A DNA stretch of 64,000 bases, from positions 62,001-126,000 of the forward strand of contig CANLDN010000010.1 in the NCBI GenBank assembly GCA_947489445.1. Direction: 5' to 3'. Positions within the stretch are counted from its first letter, which is position 1. Every line of letters starts with the position of its first letter. The translations under genes were made by a program, and so were the position numbers. Positions 52,840 through 60,928 of the stretch are shown here, one piece after another. The stretch comes from an uncultured Paracoccaceae bacterium. Lineage in GTDB: Bacteria; Pseudomonadota; Alphaproteobacteria; Rhodobacterales; Rhodobacteraceae. Under the pieces are notes generated by a model, which saw only the letters and a program-made list of their open reading frames with translations, was not told the DNA's origin and searched no databases.

Positions 52840-53240
52840 GGCGTCACCGTCCGGCGCAGGGTGACCAGTTTGATCTCAGCATCCGATAAGGGATCGCTAT
52901 TCACGATATCCAAAAGACTTGATGCGGGTGCGTCTCGCCCGATCAGAATATGCAAGGTCAGGGGCCGTTCAAGCCCACCAACGGCGACACCCAGCAAATC
53001 GGGCGCAACAGGTGCACCGTCCAGTTCCCAGTTTCCGTTGTCCCGGACGATCAGAATGGGCGACGGCAATTGATCCAAGGGCAGTTCAGTGGTTTCTGAA
53101 ATCTCAACCCCGTCTGTGGGCGGATTAAGCAACTGACCGGTCGCCAGAAAGAAAAAGATCAACAAAAGCACGATGTTCACAATCGCCAGTGAAACATCCA
53201 GACCAACCGGGGTATGACGGCGGGGCAATGACCGGATCAT
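52836..53240 (-). CDS. Divergent ExbD/TolR-like protein (ExbD')
   Basis: 134 residues. A short basic N-terminus, one TM (LDVSLAIVNIVLLLIFFFLATGQLL) and a periplasmic domain of the TolR/ExbD type. The canonical membrane Asp (P-L-x-D-V/A) seven residues before the IFF of the helix is absent: the position holds Val, with Asn nearby. It may therefore be a structural partner of the other ExbD. ATGA overlaps on both sides couple it to exbD and the TonB-like gene. Confidence 0.78.
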   Translation of the reverse strand: MIRSLPRRHTPVGLDVSLAIVNIVLLLIFFFLATGQLLNPPTDGVEISETTELPLDQLPSPILIVRDNGNWELDGAPVAPDLLGVAVGGLERPLTLHILIGRDAPASSLLDIVNSDPLSDAEIKLVTLRRTVTP

Positions 53241-53710
53241 GCGTCCGTCCTCGCCAATTGGACAGAGGTCACACCCGCGGCGGTCAACGCCTCAAGCACG
53301 GATGTCAGATCTTGCACCTGCGCCGCGCTTTGCATGATCAATATGATCTCGGCCGCCTCGTTCAGCGCGACAGCAGCTGCAAACGCAGGAAGCTGTTCAA
53401 AACCAATCGGTTGACCATTTGCAATGATCTGGCCTTGTTCAACCGTCCATATCTGCGCGTTGGCACCCGGCACAACAGGGTCTTGTTCGGTTTGTGTTGC
53501 GTTCGGATCAACCGTAGCTGTGCCTGCTTCCGGCCCGCTTCGCACCGTCAGCAGTGCATAAGGGGTCAGGCTGGATGTTAGCATGAAAAAGATTAGCAAC
53601 TGGAACATTGCATCCGCCAGCGGCGTCAGCGCAAACCGATACCGCGAGGCGGGGCGCGGTTGCATCACCGGATGCTCGCGCGAGGTATATGCCTTGGCGC
53701 GGGCTGACAT
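53237..53710 (-). CDS. ExbD/TolR-family proton-channel protein
   Basis: 157 residues. FALTPLADAMFQLLIFFMLTSSL is the single TM with the conserved proton-carrying Asp33 in the P-L-x-D pattern. A Ser/Pro/Glu-rich segment follows, then the periplasmic ExbD domain (WTVEQGQIIANGQPI..VLEALTAAGVTSVQLART). It partners ExbB in converting proton-motive force into mechanical work. ATGA overlaps both neighbours. Confidence 0.88.
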   Translation of the reverse strand: MSARAKAYTSREHPVMQPRPASRYRFALTPLADAMFQLLIFFMLTSSLTPYALLTVRSGPEAGTATVDPNATQTEQDPVVPGANAQIWTVEQGQIIANGQPIGFEQLPAFAAAVALNEAAEIILIMQSAAQVQDLTSVLEALTAAGVTSVQLARTDA

Positions 53711-54348
53711 CAGCCGCTTTTGGCGTCGACACGGCCGTTGATTGCCGCCGATATCAGCGCCTCAATGGATTGGCGTTCGGTCTCGATGCGCCCTTCGAGC
53801 CATGTCGCGATGAAGAATGTGACCAGCGCAATAGCAAGGCCCGCCGCTGTCGTTGTCAGCGCGGTCCAGATACCACCCGCCAACAAAGCCGGGTCAACCG
53901 CACCATCAGTGCCCGCCAGCGTACTAAACGCATCAATCATCCCGATCACGGTTCCAAGCAGCCCTAACATTGGTGCGGCTTGCACAACCGTTTCCAGCAG
54001 GCGCATGCGGCTGGTCATCGCGGACAGTTCGACAATCGCCGTCTGCCGCCCCAGTTCTTCTGCGAATGACTGGTCGTCGGGACGTGCGCGCAAGCCGGTA
54101 AAAACCGCCTGCAATACTCGCGTCAGCACAGATTTGCGCCCTGCGGCAGCCTGCATCGCTACATCGGCCCGCCCACCCAGCCAATCGTTCAGAACCGCCT
54201 CAGCCCTGGTGGTTTTGCCCACCCCGAGCCGGGCAAACTGGAACGTTTTGTAGAAGGACACCGTAACAGCCATCATTGACATGATCGCAAGCGCGACAAA
54301 AACAATAATGGTCGGAGTGTTGAGTGCGGAAAGATCCGGCGCGTTCAT
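53710..54348 (-). CDS. ExbB/TolQ/MotA-family proton-channel protein
   Basis: 212 residues, three TM segments: near the N-terminus (IIVFVALAIMSMMAVTVSF), and two C-terminal ones with AAPMLGLLGTVIGMIDAFSTL and GGIWTALTTTAAGLAIALVTFF, the diagnostic family motifs. The stator protein that surrounds the ExbD TM dimer. It is followed by exbD with an ATGA overlap and preceded by a secreted-protein gene at a 39-base gap. Confidence 0.92.
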   Translation of the reverse strand: MNAPDLSALNTPTIIVFVALAIMSMMAVTVSFYKTFQFARLGVGKTTRAEAVLNDWLGGRADVAMQAAAGRKSVLTRVLQAVFTGLRARPDDQSFAEELGRQTAIVELSAMTSRMRLLETVVQAAPMLGLLGTVIGMIDAFSTLAGTDGAVDPALLAGGIWTALTTTAAGLAIALVTFFIATWLEGRIETERQSIEALISAAINGRVDAKSG

Positions 54349-54387
54349 GAATAGTCCCTTGCTACACAGAGATCAAAATACGTTTGT

Positions 54388-54834
54388 TCAAATGCCAAAT
54401 TGTATGGCCCCACGGGAAGATGTTTCGAGGCTGGACATGCAAAAATCACCAACGCCACCGTCAGCAAGATCGCAGGCCGTCACGACATTGACCGTGATGC
54501 GGGATATATCGGCACAAGCGAGGCCGCCAAGGTCAAACTGCACGATCTTCGTTTTGCCATCTACGATGTCGCCAAATTCCAACACCAAAAGGTTTGTCAC
54601 GATATCCTGCGTATCAAAAACACCAACTTCATAGGATATCCCCGCCAGATCCTGACCCGTGCCATTCACGGCCACATATGTCAGGCGGCATCCGCCATCG
54701 GCAATCTCAGCGGCATTGTTCAGCTGCAACGAAAAATTTGGCGCAGCGTCGTCTTGTGATAGCGCCGGTGTTGCAATGCCCGCCACCAGCAATACGGCGG
54801 CAGAGGTGCTGCGGACGAAGTTCTTCAAAACCAT
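54388..54834 (-). CDS. Secreted protein of unknown function at the head of the exb operon
   Basis: 148 residues; ATG 54834 has GGGGGA upstream. Signal peptide MVLKNFVRSTSAAVLLVAGIATPALSQ. The mature part has the sequence CRLTYVAVNGTGQDLAGISYEVGVFD, typical of a beta-sandwich, and four Cys (CRL, ACAD, TACD, DFCMS) that could form two disulfides. Not recognised as a named family. It is 39 bases before exbB in the same direction with no terminator between, so a periplasmic partner of the Exb motor is a reasonable guess. Confidence 0.75.
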   Translation of the reverse strand: MVLKNFVRSTSAAVLLVAGIATPALSQDDAAPNFSLQLNNAAEIADGGCRLTYVAVNGTGQDLAGISYEVGVFDTQDIVTNLLVLEFGDIVDGKTKIVQFDLGGLACADISRITVNVVTACDLADGGVGDFCMSSLETSSRGAIQFGI

Positions 54835-54856
54835 AAGGTCCCCCACATAGGATCAT

Positions 54857-54882
54857 AAAAACGCAAGAGCGAAACCGCTCTC
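54857..54882 (-). terminator. Rho-independent terminator of the 103-residue secreted protein gene
   Basis: On the minus strand AGAGCG-GTTT-CGCTCT is followed by TGCG and five T. It lies between the 103-residue gene and the 148-residue gene, so the exb operon likely starts after it. Confidence 0.7.
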
Positions 54883-54940
54883 ACGCGAATAACAGATGTG
54901 AAGGATTGGGCCGTATCAACCGGCGGGTGTCAATATACGT

Positions 54941-55252
54941 TTAGCGAAACACGCCGATTGACCATGCGTTCGTGGTGATGGTGCGGCTTGCCTGTACCGT
55001 TTCGATGTCTGTCGCGACGACTGATGTTCCCAGGTCGGTAATTTCCAGTGGTGGCAGTGGGGCAAACACATTCGAATCATCGCCTACTTCAAGAGGCAGC
55101 TCTTCAAGTGCTGGTGCACCGAAACCGCTAAATAGCAGCGCAGGGGCGGGCTCTTCGGTTGGAATCGTTTCAGCCAAGCCAGCAACGGGCATAACGACAA
55201 AAGCCGCTGCAACCGACATGGCGCCGATCAATGAATGAAAAGGAATTGTCAT
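54941..55252 (-). CDS. Small secreted protein, 103 residues, function unknown
   Basis: ATG 55252 has GGAGAT upstream. Signal peptide ends near GLA-ETI. The mature chain is acidic (PTEEPAPALLFSGFGAPALEELPLEVGDD) and has no Cys, no TM segment and no recognised domain. It has its own terminator and is divergent from the DUF1036 gene, with about 160 bp of shared promoter region. Confidence 0.65.
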   Translation of the reverse strand: MTIPFHSLIGAMSVAAAFVVMPVAGLAETIPTEEPAPALLFSGFGAPALEELPLEVGDDSNVFAPLPPLEITDLGTSVVATDIETVQASRTITTNAWSIGVFR

Positions 55253-55411
55253 TTTGACAAATCTCCAGTTTTTGTGCCCCTAAAGATGAACGTAACATAA
55301 CAGCGGCTGGTTTGGCAGGATTTTTTTGCGTCTATTTTCGAAAGATGATAATCGACTTGTCCGTTTTCACCTGTAAATTTGCGCTGTGTATCCAATGAAA
55401 TCCAAAACCTG

Positions 55412-55813
55412 ATGGTGAAATATCTACTGATCACAGTGTTCGCATGTTGTTTCCCAGCGGGTCTGCGGGCACAATTTGCCGTTTGCAATCAATCATTTGA
55501 TGTTGTGAATGTGGCCATTGGCCAGTTTGAAGAGCCCAGTTTCGTGACGCGCGGCTGGTGGACCATCGGTCCTAACCAATGCGCAAATGTCATCCGGGAT
55601 GAACTGACGTCGCGTTACATTTATGTCTTTGCGCAGGATGTTTTTGGCAATGAAATCTTGCAAGGTGCGACGCCAATGTGCATTGCGCCAAAACGCTTTG
55701 TCATAGAAGATGAAACCGGTTGTCTGTTGCGTGGATACCTTGATGCGAATTATCTTGAGGTCGACACGCAAAAAACAGAGCGTTGGACACTTTTTCTAAC
55801 GGTGCCTCAGTAA
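55412..55813 (+). CDS. DUF1036-family secreted protein
   Basis: 133 residues from ATG 55412. Signal peptide MVKYLLITVFACCFPAGLRAQ. The motif CNQSFDVVNVAIGQF, then RGWWTIGPNQCANVI and SRYIYVFAQD, is the DUF1036 pattern (Cys pairs and GWW). DUF1036 proteins are small secreted proteins common in alphaproteobacteria with no established role. Here it is the first gene of a three-gene plus-strand unit with the caspase-like and M23/lytic transglycosylase genes, all predicted periplasmic or membrane. Confidence 0.85.
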   Translation: MVKYLLITVFACCFPAGLRAQFAVCNQSFDVVNVAIGQFEEPSFVTRGWWTIGPNQCANVIRDELTSRYIYVFAQDVFGNEILQGATPMCIAPKRFVIEDETGCLLRGYLDANYLEVDTQKTERWTLFLTVPQ

Positions 55814-55852
55814 GGCGCACAGCATTATGAAGACGAAAGCGATCTGATCACG

Positions 55853-57442
55853 ATGATAAGAGCGAAAACAAAGTTCATTCTGTTGGCGGCAGGCGCGTTC
55901 ATATCTGCGGCATCCGCTGCCTTGGCCGAACGTGCGGTGGTTGTTGCGAATTTCGCCTATCCTGACGCACCGGCCCAGCAAGAGCTGCGCGACCGCGCAT
56001 TGAAAGTCTCTGAAACGCTGTTGGGTTTGGGCTATCAGGTGACCCGGCTGGAAAACCCCGATCAAACCCGTTTTGATGATGCGCTGTCTGCGGTGTCTGA
56101 CGTCGATGGCCCGGTTGTGATTTACTACGCTGGCCGCACGACAGCCCAAGGCGAACAAAGCCTGCTCTTGGGGACGGCTTCGGGCGATACGATATCACTG
56201 CAGGCCGTGCTGACTGCGGTGGACACGTCAAGGCGCGATTTAACGTCCGTTTTTCTTGATGTATGCAGCAGCGCCGCGCCACCCGTGGTAATTGAAACCG
56301 TAGGACCGCCCGCAGAGGATGAAGCGCCCGTCATGCCGCCCGCTGCATTGGCGCCTTTGCCCACAACAGATGGCGTATTGATCGCGTCTTCGGTGCCTGC
56401 AGGTGTTGCGTGTTCGCCTGCAGACGTCACATTGACCGAAACACTGATTGAACGGCTCGAGGTACCGGCACTGGATATTGGGCTGATGTTTGACGGCGCT
56501 GATGTCGCGATTCAGTCAACGGTCTCAGTGCCTTTTGTGTTTCGGCCTGCCACGAGCGGCATGCGTCTGACAGCAGCCGACTATAAGATGTTCGATGGCC
56601 TGACGCCTGAAAAGCAGACCCAGATGCTCGAGCTTTGGGCCAATGCTGGCATTGCGGTCGACCGTGCAGGTGCCTTGCCTGCCAGAACGGCCCCAACCGC
56701 AACCGTGCCCCGCGAAACCGTTGTTCTGACCGAACCCGTGCGTCCGGTGAGTGGTGGTGTAACACTGGTGCCGGTGCGGTCAAACGTCACCACAGTCACC
56801 GGCGGCGTTAGACTTGCGGCACCAACAACGCCAGTACCACAACCTGTCAGCGCGAATATCAGCCGCCCGGTCCCGGGGGCGGGTGGTTTGCCACAGCCAT
56901 CCATCATTGTGGGCTTGCTGGAAGAAGTCACAGAGGCAAGCTTTGCTACAGCAGAGGAACCTGTCGCACCTGTTTCCGGCTCTATCATCGCCTTTGACGA
57001 TATCGACGGACGACAAGCATTGCGTGACAACGATCCAGAACTATTTGCCAGCTTGCTTGAAACAGGCGCATTTGATCCGCCGCCAGCCGAATTGGCCCGC
57101 GCGCTTCAGACAGAACTGGCGCGCATGAACTGTTATACCTCAGGAATTGATGGTCAGTGGGGGCCCGGCTCGCGCGCGTCCGTCGGTCGATATTACGAAC
57201 AGATCGGCGGGGCGGCACCATCGCAAGATGCGGATGTCCGCATTTTCCGACAAATTGCATTGCGTGATGACGTGACATGCCCGGCAGTACAAGCGCGTCC
57301 AGCCGCACAGCCACGTACGCCAAGGCCGGCAACCACCACGCCGCAAGCAGCAACACCAACACCTGCGCCTTCTACCGGTACGCCGCCACGTGTGATCAAT
57401 CGTGATCGGGGGGTCGGGGTCGGGACTGGTGTTGGCCGCTAG
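55853..57442 (+). CDS. Secreted caspase-fold pseudoenzyme with a peptidoglycan-binding-like domain
   Basis: 529 residues, signal peptide cleaved near ALA-ERA (residue 26). Residues about 27-200 resemble the caspase p20 core of bacterial peptidase C14 proteins (LGYQVTRLENPD, VVIYYAGRTT, SVFLDVCSS). The catalytic His of YYAGH is replaced by Arg95, while the Cys of the D-x-C motif (Cys138) remains. The middle is Pro/Val/Thr-rich and low in complexity. Near residues 420-485 MNCYTSGIDGQWGPGSRASV is a peptidoglycan-binding-like (SEL/PG_binding_1 type) domain, then a Pro/Thr/Ala tail. Likely a non-enzymatic scaffold or binder in the cell wall. Confidence 0.75.
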   Translation: MIRAKTKFILLAAGAFISAASAALAERAVVVANFAYPDAPAQQELRDRALKVSETLLGLGYQVTRLENPDQTRFDDALSAVSDVDGPVVIYYAGRTTAQGEQSLLLGTASGDTISLQAVLTAVDTSRRDLTSVFLDVCSSAAPPVVIETVGPPAEDEAPVMPPAALAPLPTTDGVLIASSVPAGVACSPADVTLTETLIERLEVPALDIGLMFDGADVAIQSTVSVPFVFRPATSGMRLTAADYKMFDGLTPEKQTQMLELWANAGIAVDRAGALPARTAPTATVPRETVVLTEPVRPVSGGVTLVPVRSNVTTVTGGVRLAAPTTPVPQPVSANISRPVPGAGGLPQPSIIVGLLEEVTEASFATAEEPVAPVSGSIIAFDDIDGRQALRDNDPELFASLLETGAFDPPPAELARALQTELARMNCYTSGIDGQWGPGSRASVGRYYEQIGGAAPSQDADVRIFRQIALRDDVTCPAVQARPAAQPRTPRPATTTPQAATPTPAPSTGTPPRVINRDRGVGVGTGVGR

Positions 57443-57454
57443 GGTCATCGCCGG

Positions 57455-59773
57455 ATGGAAATAGACCCACAGTTCCGACAGTCGCGCGCCGCCTCGCGCC
57501 GTCGTCGCCTAAAGCGCCGCATGCAATTATTCGCTGTGGGTGGGTCAAGCATTCTGGCCGTCATAGGCGTCGTCACTTTGGTCATTTGGTTGGTCAATCG
57601 TCCTGATACAGATCCATCTACGCAAGCGGCGTCTGACACGGATCAGATCATGCAGGTGGAAACCGACACAGCAGTGGCAGCCGTCAGGGTGGCCACGCCA
57701 TTCGTAGACATACCCGGCGATCCGATGATCCTGCGCTTCGATACCGGCGACGGTGGGAAAGCCACGCGGCTTGCGGGATCAGACGCATTGGATGTGCGGC
57801 GTTTTGGTTATGCGCAACCTGACCGATTTGCATTGATCAGCGAAGATCTTGTCGTGCAGGAAAGCAGGTTGATTACGGCGCTGCCATCCAGCCGCGAAGA
57901 TTTTGCGTTCTTTCAGGCCCAGCGCAGCAAATCGTTTGAGACACAGCCAAACCTGCCCGCGCTGATCACCACGCCAGATGTGGCAACCGGCCAGACACAG
58001 GGCGAAGTCGTCACGGTCGAAGGCGATGACAACAGTTGGGGTGATGCCATCGGCGGTGGCGATGACGATCTGCCGCTCACCTACATTAACACGCGCATCC
58101 AGAATACGACCTCCGTGGCTTTTGTCCGGCCAGAGGCAACCCGCCAAAAGCTGTCGCGTGATTTGGTCGTGCGGCTTGAGTACCCCAGATCGCTCGCCGA
58201 TCTGCTCACATCCAATGATTTTGACGCAGACACATCCCAGATTTTGGACAAGGCAGCGCAGACCCTCATTCCGGCGCTGGCTGCAATCACATCGGAAAAC
58301 CAACTCGCGGCCGGTACGATCGTTGCATTGCGTTACAGGCCGCGCGACGATGCTTTGGTACCATTGCAAATCTCGATTTATGGGGCTGACGGCCATATCG
58401 GCTCTTTGGCGCGTCGTGGCGCTGTGGGCTATGTGGTATCCGAAGACCCTTGGCGTGACGCGAACCTTTTACAATTGGCATCGCCAAATCGGGGCAGTGG
58501 CGGTCAAACGCAGGATTACCGTCTGCTCGATGCCGTCTATAGCGCGCTGATCCGCAACGGTGTGCCGACCACGCTTGTCGGCGAATTGATCGTACTGCTG
58601 TCCCAGTCTTACGATTTGGAATCCATCGCGGCGCCCGGTGACAAGATCACAGTGCTTTATGCGCCGGAAGGGGGCAGCGGACCGGGGCAGGTCGCGTTTG
58701 CAGGTATTGCAGGTCCGTCAGGCGAAATGCCCTGCTACGTCGCGCTGAAAGCCAGTGCAGGGGCGCAAGATTTCGGCTGTTTCACCCGAAATGGGATGCG
58801 GGGCGGGGCGGGTGGCAGCGCATTTGTGACCCCCGTACAAGGGACATTGTCATCCCCCTATGGCCCGCGCTTTCACCCTGTCTTGAAAGAGGTCCGCTTG
58901 CATGGCGGCGTCGATTGGGCGGCCCCGACGGGCACGCCGATTGTTGCGGCCTTTGCGGGGCGGATCGCGGTTGCGGGCAATGGAGGCGGTTACGGAAATG
59001 TCGTCTATATTGATCACGCCGACGGGCTCCAGTCACGCTATGCGCATATGGACCGCTTTGCGCCTGGGGCACTCGTTGGAAGTCAGGTGGGTGCGGGTGA
59101 TGTGATTGGCTATGTCGGCACAACAGGGCGATCGACCGGGCCGCACTTGCATTTCGAGATCCGCAAAGACGGCGCGCCGATTGATCCGTTCTCGCTCGGT
59201 GGTGGGGGGACGCTTGCGGCATCAGATGCGGTCGAAGCGCTAACCGATCAAATCATCAAGGTCGAAAGCGCCGGGAACGCAAACGCCAAGAACCCGCTCT
59301 CTACTGCAACGGGGCTTGGCCAATTCATCGAAAGTACGTGGTTGCGGATGATGCGCACCTATCGCCCTGATCTGGCAAGCACGATGTCGCAGGCTGATCT
59401 GCTGGAGCTTCGTAAAGACCCCACATTGTCGCGCGAAATGGTGCAGAACCTCGCGCGTGAAAACGAAAGTTTCCTGCGCGCACGCGGGCATCACGTCGAT
59501 GCCGGGCGCTTGTATCTGGCGCACTTTCTGGGGCCCGCGGGGGCGAGCACGGTGTTGGGGGCCGAGGATGCGCAAACCATACTTGAAGTCATGGGTGCCG
59601 CCGTGGTGCGCGCGAACCCGTTCCTGACCGAATACACTGTGGCCGACCTAGAAGCCTGGGCAGCCCGGAAAATGCGGGGTGCAGGGACGAGCGGACCGCG
59701 CCGTCAACCGCTTAGCCCAGAGGTGCGGGCCTATATTGAAGCGATCGACGCGGTCCTGTTGGAAGACGCCTGA
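57455..59773 (+). CDS. Fused M23 endopeptidase and lytic transglycosylase
   Basis: 772 residues. A basic N-terminus and one TM anchor (LFAVGGSSILAVIGVVTLVIWLV, about 25-47), then a long periplasmic part. The M23 (LytM) domain is about 460-580, with HGGVDWAAPTGTPI (His-x3-Asp, zinc ligands) and GPHLHFEIRKDG (His-x-His). Residues about 600-745 are lysozyme-like: VESAGNANAKNPLSTATGLGQFIESTWLRMM has the catalytic Glu of the transglycosylase fold, and LARENESFLRARGHHVDAGRLYLAHFLGPAGA follows. One chain can cut both peptide bridges and glycan strands. It lies 12 bases after the caspase-like gene. Probably opens the wall for assembly of the T6SS or the exb device. Confidence 0.87.
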   Translation: MEIDPQFRQSRAASRRRRLKRRMQLFAVGGSSILAVIGVVTLVIWLVNRPDTDPSTQAASDTDQIMQVETDTAVAAVRVATPFVDIPGDPMILRFDTGDGGKATRLAGSDALDVRRFGYAQPDRFALISEDLVVQESRLITALPSSREDFAFFQAQRSKSFETQPNLPALITTPDVATGQTQGEVVTVEGDDNSWGDAIGGGDDDLPLTYINTRIQNTTSVAFVRPEATRQKLSRDLVVRLEYPRSLADLLTSNDFDADTSQILDKAAQTLIPALAAITSENQLAAGTIVALRYRPRDDALVPLQISIYGADGHIGSLARRGAVGYVVSEDPWRDANLLQLASPNRGSGGQTQDYRLLDAVYSALIRNGVPTTLVGELIVLLSQSYDLESIAAPGDKITVLYAPEGGSGPGQVAFAGIAGPSGEMPCYVALKASAGAQDFGCFTRNGMRGGAGGSAFVTPVQGTLSSPYGPRFHPVLKEVRLHGGVDWAAPTGTPIVAAFAGRIAVAGNGGGYGNVVYIDHADGLQSRYAHMDRFAPGALVGSQVGAGDVIGYVGTTGRSTGPHLHFEIRKDGAPIDPFSLGGGGTLAASDAVEALTDQIIKVESAGNANAKNPLSTATGLGQFIESTWLRMMRTYRPDLASTMSQADLLELRKDPTLSREMVQNLARENESFLRARGHHVDAGRLYLAHFLGPAGASTVLGAEDAQTILEVMGAAVVRANPFLTEYTVADLEAWAARKMRGAGTSGPRRQPLSPEVRAYIEAIDAVLLEDA

Positions 59774-59783
59774 CGGTGACGCC

Positions 59784-59948
59784 CTACCAAATCCCGATAT
59801 CGCGGTAGGCATGGCGTCGCCACGCTGCCGCTTCGCGTTCAACCTGCGCGTTGCTGCGCGGTGCGCGGTTCAGTGTCCAGTGGTCAGGCGCATCCCATTT
59901 TTGTTGGCGGGTCGCGTGGAGCATGGCATCTGCAAAGATTGAAAGCAT
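59784..59948 (-). CDS. Small protein, 54 residues, divergent from LysR gene
   Basis: The reading frame 59948-59784 begins MLSIFADAMLHATRQQK and has AAAGGA 6-7 bases before the ATG. The sequence (KWDAPDHWTLNRAPRSNAQV, then ending WRRHAYRDIGIW) contains basic and Trp-rich C-terminal elements. It is short and not assigned to a family. The gene is divergent from the lysR gene at 60045, the usual layout for a LysR regulator and its target. Confidence 0.6.
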   Translation of the reverse strand: MLSIFADAMLHATRQQKWDAPDHWTLNRAPRSNAQVEREAAAWRRHAYRDIGIW

Positions 59949-59990
59949 GACTTTTCCTTTCGTTGATTTTGTGACCTCAAATTACTCTCA

Positions 59991-60018
59991 TTGACTGTAC
60001 AAAACGACTCTGTAAGAT
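59991..60018 (+). promoter_or_regulatory. Sigma70-like promoter of the lysR gene
   Basis: -35 TTGACT (59991-59996), a 16-bp spacer and -10 TAAGAT (60013-60018), 26 bases before the lysR start. The same 96-bp intergenic region must also hold the promoter of the divergent 54-residue ORF. Confidence 0.55.
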
Positions 60019-60044
60019 TTTGAACATGTTAGATCAGCTTTCAT

Positions 60045-60917
60045 ATGAACTGGCGTGATATCCCATCCCTCGCCGCGCTCAGGGCGTTTGAGGCAGCCGC
60101 GCGTGTGGGTTCGTTCAGCGCCGCCGCGCGCGAATTGAACGTAACGCATGCGGCGGTGGCCCAGCATGTCCGCACGGTTGAGGCGGATTTAGGGGTGTCG
60201 TTGCTGGTCAGGGCCGGGCGCGGCGTGGCATTGACGGATGCGGGGCACCGGCTGGCCGCATCCCTCAGCGATGGATTTGCGGAAATTACAAATGGGGTAC
60301 GCGCGGTGGCCGAAGGGGCCGCAGCCCGACCCTTGGCGATCACAGCCACACCCAGCTTTGCCGAAAACTGGCTCATGCCGCGGCTTGCAGGGTTTTGGGC
60401 TGCGCATCCGGGGCTCAATCTGTCGATAACGCCAAGCATGGACGTCGCAGACCTGCGCCGCGACGGGTTCGATATGGGTATCAGATATGGCTATGGCGAT
60501 TGGCCGGGGCTGGAAGCGACCTTATTGGTGGAGGCGGACTACACCGTCGTGGTTGCGCCATCGCTGCTAGTCGGACGGTCTGTGTCGGGTATCGCAGATG
60601 TTATGGACCTGCCCTGGATGTTCGAGGTCGTGCACCGCGAGCCGCAAAAATGGGTAACCGAACTGGGCCTGGATTGGGACTGCTGTCAGGTGAACGAGGT
60701 CGCGACACTCAGCATGCTGCTATCAGCAGTCCGGGCAGGCGGCGGTGTATCGGTGGTGTCCAGCGCATTGGTTGCAGATGACATTTCTGCAGGCAAACTG
60801 GTGGCGGTCATGTCTGAACGGCGCGAAGGATTGGGATACCACATCATACATCAGCCCGGAACCATGTCGGCCCGGGCGAAGACATTCAAAAAGTGGCTGT
60901 TGGCGCAAGCCGGCTGA
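60045..60917 (+). CDS. LysR-family transcriptional regulator (GcvA-like)
   Basis: 290 residues. The winged HTH (LAALRAFEAAARVGSFSAAARELNVTHAAVAQHVRTVEADLGVSLLVR, residues about 9-56) is typical of the GcvA branch, and the effector domain follows (ATPSFAENWLMPRLAGFWAAHPGLNL, DGFDMGIRYGYGDWPGLEA). Ligand unknown. Converges with the effector gene (11-base gap). Whether it controls the divergent 54-residue ORF or the T6SS genes cannot be told. Confidence 0.92.
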   Translation: MNWRDIPSLAALRAFEAAARVGSFSAAARELNVTHAAVAQHVRTVEADLGVSLLVRAGRGVALTDAGHRLAASLSDGFAEITNGVRAVAEGAAARPLAITATPSFAENWLMPRLAGFWAAHPGLNLSITPSMDVADLRRDGFDMGIRYGYGDWPGLEATLLVEADYTVVVAPSLLVGRSVSGIADVMDLPWMFEVVHREPQKWVTELGLDWDCCQVNEVATLSMLLSAVRAGGGVSVVSSALVADDISAGKLVAVMSERREGLGYHIIHQPGTMSARAKTFKKWLLAQAG

Positions 60918-60928
60918 CCGGCGCTTGG

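Noticed and set aside
55853..57442. Active metacaspase
   Set aside because: The catalytic His is replaced by Arg, so proteolysis is unlikely.
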